A stretch of DNA of 64,000 nucleotides from Streptomyces sp. NBC_01198 (GTDB taxonomy: Bacteria; Actinomycetota; Actinomycetes; Streptomycetales; Streptomycetaceae), in the NCBI RefSeq assembly GCF_036010485.1, contig NZ_CP108568.1, forward strand, positions 806,001-870,000. Reading direction: 5' to 3'. The translations under genes were made by a program, and so were the position numbers. Below, one piece after another: positions 61,775 through 64,000 of the stretch; position 1 is the first letter of the stretch; each line of letters begins with the position of its first letter. The notes beneath the pieces are model-generated. The model was not told the origin of the DNA. It was given only the letters and a program-made list of their open reading frames with translations, and did no database searches.

Positions 61775-63256
61775 TCACGAGGAACCTGCCAGGAGCGGGC
61801 CGATCCGGCGTCCCGGGTTCCGCTCCCGCCCGCGCACCGCGAGCCCGGCGAGTACCGCGACGGCGGCGATCGCGTACGCACCGGTCGCAGCCGACGGGTA
61901 CGTGTCCCTGCTCAGGCACGCGACGGCGCCGGCGGCGGCGGTGCCCAGCCACTCCCAGCGCCCGTCGAGGGCGACCAGGGCGACGAGCAGGAGGGCGTAC
62001 CAGGAGTAGCCGGGGGTCAGCAGCAAGAACGCGGTGCCGGTGACGACGAGGGCGCCGCTCCACGGGCGTTCGGGGTCGCCGCGCCGGATCACCTGGACGA
62101 CGACCGCCGCCATCGCCACGACGGCGGCGGGCAAAGCCCAGGAGTCCGGCAGCACCAGCCGCAGCAGCACGTACCGGTTGTTCCCGCCCGCGTCCTGGTA
62201 GCCCTCCTCGTGGGCGTAGCCGCCGAGATACCCCAGAACCGAGGAGTGCGACACCAGCAGGTACGGCAGGTACAGCGCGGCCACGACCGCCGCGGCGGCC
62301 GCCACCGTGCCGGCCGCGTCGCGGACCCGGCGGACGCCGGACAGGGCGCCGGGCAGCAGCAGGGCGGGCAGCAGCTTGGCCGCGACGGCCAGGCCCAGGA
62401 CCGTCCCGCCGGCGACCCGGTGACGGTAGGTCAGGCCGAGCGCGACCACGGCCGGCAGCACGCCGAGGACGTCGACGTGGGCGTTGTTGACGGCGTCCAT
62501 GGGGACCGCGGGGCACCAGGCCCAGTACGCGGCGGCGCGCGGGTCGCCGCTGCGGCGCAGGATCAGCAGCAGCGCCACGGTGGTCGCGACCGCCAGTACG
62601 GCGCCACCGACCTGGAACGCCTTGTGCCGGGCGTGCGCCGGTGCGACGGCGTGCACGAGCAGGAAGTACAGCTCGCTCGCCGGGGGGTAGATGGTGTGCA
62701 CCTGGGGGCGGTTGATGCGGGTGCAGCCGTCGTCGGGAAGGGGCGAGAGGTCCGGCTTCCCGCATGCCCCGGGAGGCGGGAAGAGCCAGCTGTCCCGCAG
62801 CCCGGCGAGCGCGGGGTCGGCGGGCGCGTGGTCGTACGGCGAGATGCCGGCGGCCTGCACCCGGCCGTCCCACGCGTAGCGGTAGGAGTCGGTGCTGGTG
62901 CGCGGTGCGGCGATCAGGCCGGTGGCGGCCACGACGACGCCCCCGGCGAGTACCAGCGCGGCGGCGCGCCGGGCCGGCACCCCGCGCAGCGCCACCACCG
63001 CCGCCGCGAACAGGGCCCAGGAGAGGGTGTAGCACCAGTAGAGCCCGCGGGGATTGGGGTCGTAGCCGCTGCCCGCGCCGACGGCGAGCAGCAGCGCCGC
63101 GGTCAGCGCGGCCAGCAGGACGGCGGTGGTGGCCGTGGCCGTCCGGGGGCGCCGCGGGCGGCGGCCGGGCGCGGCGGCCGCCTCCGGCGGGCGCGATGCG
63201 GCTGCCCCGGGGCGGGGATCGAGGGCTCCGGCGTGGTGCGGGAAGCGGTGGGTCAC
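61775..63256 (-). CDS. Polyprenol-phosphate-dependent (GT87-like) mannosyltransferase
   Basis: 493 residues with about 10-12 TM helices. The outer loop after TM2-3 has DSYRYAWDGRVQAAGISPYD, the DxD/E-like acceptor loop of GT-C glycosyltransferases; IYPPASELYF and a later WCPAVPMDAVNNAHVDVLG are typical of actinobacterial GT87/PIG-M-like enzymes. It uses a polyprenyl-phospho-sugar on the outer face of the membrane; acceptor unknown. The start is probably GTG at 63256. It is in line with the methyltransferase gene upstream. Confidence 0.82.
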   Translation of the reverse strand: MTHRFPHHAGALDPRPGAAASRPPEAAAAPGRRPRRPRTATATTAVLLAALTAALLLAVGAGSGYDPNPRGLYWCYTLSWALFAAAVVALRGVPARRAAALVLAGGVVVAATGLIAAPRTSTDSYRYAWDGRVQAAGISPYDHAPADPALAGLRDSWLFPPPGACGKPDLSPLPDDGCTRINRPQVHTIYPPASELYFLLVHAVAPAHARHKAFQVGGAVLAVATTVALLLILRRSGDPRAAAYWAWCPAVPMDAVNNAHVDVLGVLPAVVALGLTYRHRVAGGTVLGLAVAAKLLPALLLPGALSGVRRVRDAAGTVAAAAAVVAALYLPYLLVSHSSVLGYLGGYAHEEGYQDAGGNNRYVLLRLVLPDSWALPAAVVAMAAVVVQVIRRGDPERPWSGALVVTGTAFLLLTPGYSWYALLLVALVALDGRWEWLGTAAAGAVACLSRDTYPSAATGAYAIAAVAVLAGLAVRGRERNPGRRIGPLLAGSS

Positions 63257-63367
63257 GGCATCACCGTGGCATCCGGCGGACCCGCGCCACGGGCGGCACG
63301 ACGGTGTGTCCGGCTTCCGTAAGCCTTCGGACCCCTCCCGGGGCCCGGGCCGGCCCCGCCCCGGCCG

Positions 63368-64000
63368 TCACGGCGCGTCCGGCCGGCTGCGGCGGACCGG
63401 CCGCAGCTCGGCGAAGTGGCGTCCCGCAGCCGTCCAGGTGCGGGCGGGCACCCACCCGGCCCGGCCCGCGTGCCGGCGCAGGGCCGCGGGCCCGACACGG
63501 GCCCAGCGGAAGGGTGCTCCGAGGTCGCCGAGTCCGCCGTCGAGCCTGACCTCGCAGCACTCGTCCACCTCCGCGGGGGCCGCCTCGACGATCAGCCGCC
63601 CGCCGGGTGCGAGCACCTCCGCCGTGCGGGCGAGCAGCGCCCCCGGGTCGCCACCGATGCCGACGTTCCCGTCGAGCAGCAGGGCGGTGTTCCAGCGGCC
63701 CTCCCCAGGCAGCGGGTGGAAGACCGACCGGCACAAGGCGCTGCCGCCGCGAAGCACGGTCCTGGCCACCGCCGTCGGGCTGATGTCGATCCCGAGCGCA
63801 CGATGGCCCCGCCCAGCCAGTGCGGCCACCAGCCGTCCGGGCCCGCAGCCGATGTCCAGCACCGTCCCGCGGCACCGCAGCAGGACGCTCTCGTCCGCGG
63901 CGTCCGCGTCGGCCAGCCAGCGTTCGACCGCCAGCGGAAGCAGCCGGCCGTCCTGGAACCGCAGGTAGAGCGGGCCCGTTCCGGTCCGCAGCGCGCGGGT
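63368..64000 (-). CDS. Class I SAM-dependent methyltransferase (5' end beyond window)
   Basis: The frame is open to the window edge, giving at least 210 residues. The SAM motif LDIGCGPGRLVAALA and the post-II LGIDISPTAV segment identify a Rossmann-fold methyltransferase. The readable upstream part (GPLYLRFQDGRLLPLAVERW) belongs to it, so the GTG at 63862 is not the true start. Co-directional with the glycosyltransferase and molybdopterin genes, suggesting one locus; the substrate is unknown. Confidence 0.82.
   Translation of the reverse strand, partial: TRALRTGTGPLYLRFQDGRLLPLAVERWLADADAADESVLLRCRGTVLDIGCGPGRLVAALAGRGHRALGIDISPTAVARTVLRGGSALCRSVFHPLPGEGRWNTALLLDGNVGIGGDPGALLARTAEVLAPGGRLIVEAAPAEVDECCEVRLDGGLGDLGAPFRWARVGPAALRRHAGRAGWVPARTWTAAGRHFAELRPVRRSRPDAP

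Noticed and set aside
1-64000. tRNA, rRNA, CRISPR or replication-origin features
   Set aside because: None recognised by eye. Absence of tRNA is not proven without a dedicated search.

Overview
The window is very GC-rich chromosomal DNA from a streptomycete or close relative (Streptomycetaceae). The evidence is strong G/C bias at third codon positions, many GTG starts, 4-bp ATGA/GTGA gene overlaps, twin-arginine and lipoprotein secretion signals, SpoIIE-type PP2C regulators, a chitinase promoter with a DasR-like site, and many paired regulator/transporter units. No rRNA, tRNA, CRISPR array or ribosomal-protein gene was seen. The content looks accessory (chromosome-arm-like) rather than core.

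Layout. 0-6.7 kb: a divergent promoter with four evenly spaced palindromes before an SRPBCC gene, an ATPase-LuxR hybrid regulator, a quinone-oxidoreductase-like MDR enzyme, a DHA2 drug exporter and a Tat-exported flavin amine oxidase. 6.7-14.2 kb: two large PAS/GAF/PP2C (SpoIIE) phosphatases flanking a small terpene locus (SDR, pentalenene-synthase-like cyclase, DJ-1/PfpI protein). 14.4-19.4 kb: a BlaI/M56 peptidase pair and a PadR-ABC-FtsX operon. 19.5-24.7 kb: an ABC exporter co-transcribed with a secreted YncE-propeller/phosphoesterase. 24.9-32.4 kb: carboxylesterase plus VOC protein, then a 1427-residue secreted protein with an SLT-like and a golvesin-like domain. 32.4-38.8 kb: a decayed FtsX permease, an APC permease divergent from a ROK regulator, a TetR divergent from a two-gene ABC-2 exporter, and a lipoprotein. 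38.8-48.2 kb: a frameshifted secreted I36-like gene, metallo-hydrolase, isochorismatase-like protein, BrkB/YihY protein, a Ser/Thr kinase split from its membrane tail by an in-frame TAG, a PadR/amino-acid-permease pair sharing an operator, a MarR-GNAT fusion and a secreted serine hydrolase. 48.4-59.7 kb: a secreted carbohydrate-degradation stretch (GH54 arabinofuranosidase, GH92 mannosidase, GH18 chitinase) interrupted by an MFS/TetR operon and an IS110-family element. 59.8-64 kb: a cytochrome b/molybdopterin oxidase fusion with a membrane partner, a polyprenol-type glycosyltransferase and a partial methyltransferase.

Recurring logic. Most transporters sit beside their own repressor, and operators can often be read directly. 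Several regulator genes (2020, 19393, 36362, 46749) have a -10-like hexamer only 6-8 nt before the start codon and no Shine-Dalgarno, suggesting leaderless mRNAs whose promoters overlap the operators. The most notable items are the IS110 element with a candidate bridge-RNA region and a -35-like hexamer at its right end, the amber-split kinase, the four-palindrome array, the shared PadR operator, and the ABC exporter/YncE-phosphoesterase operon.
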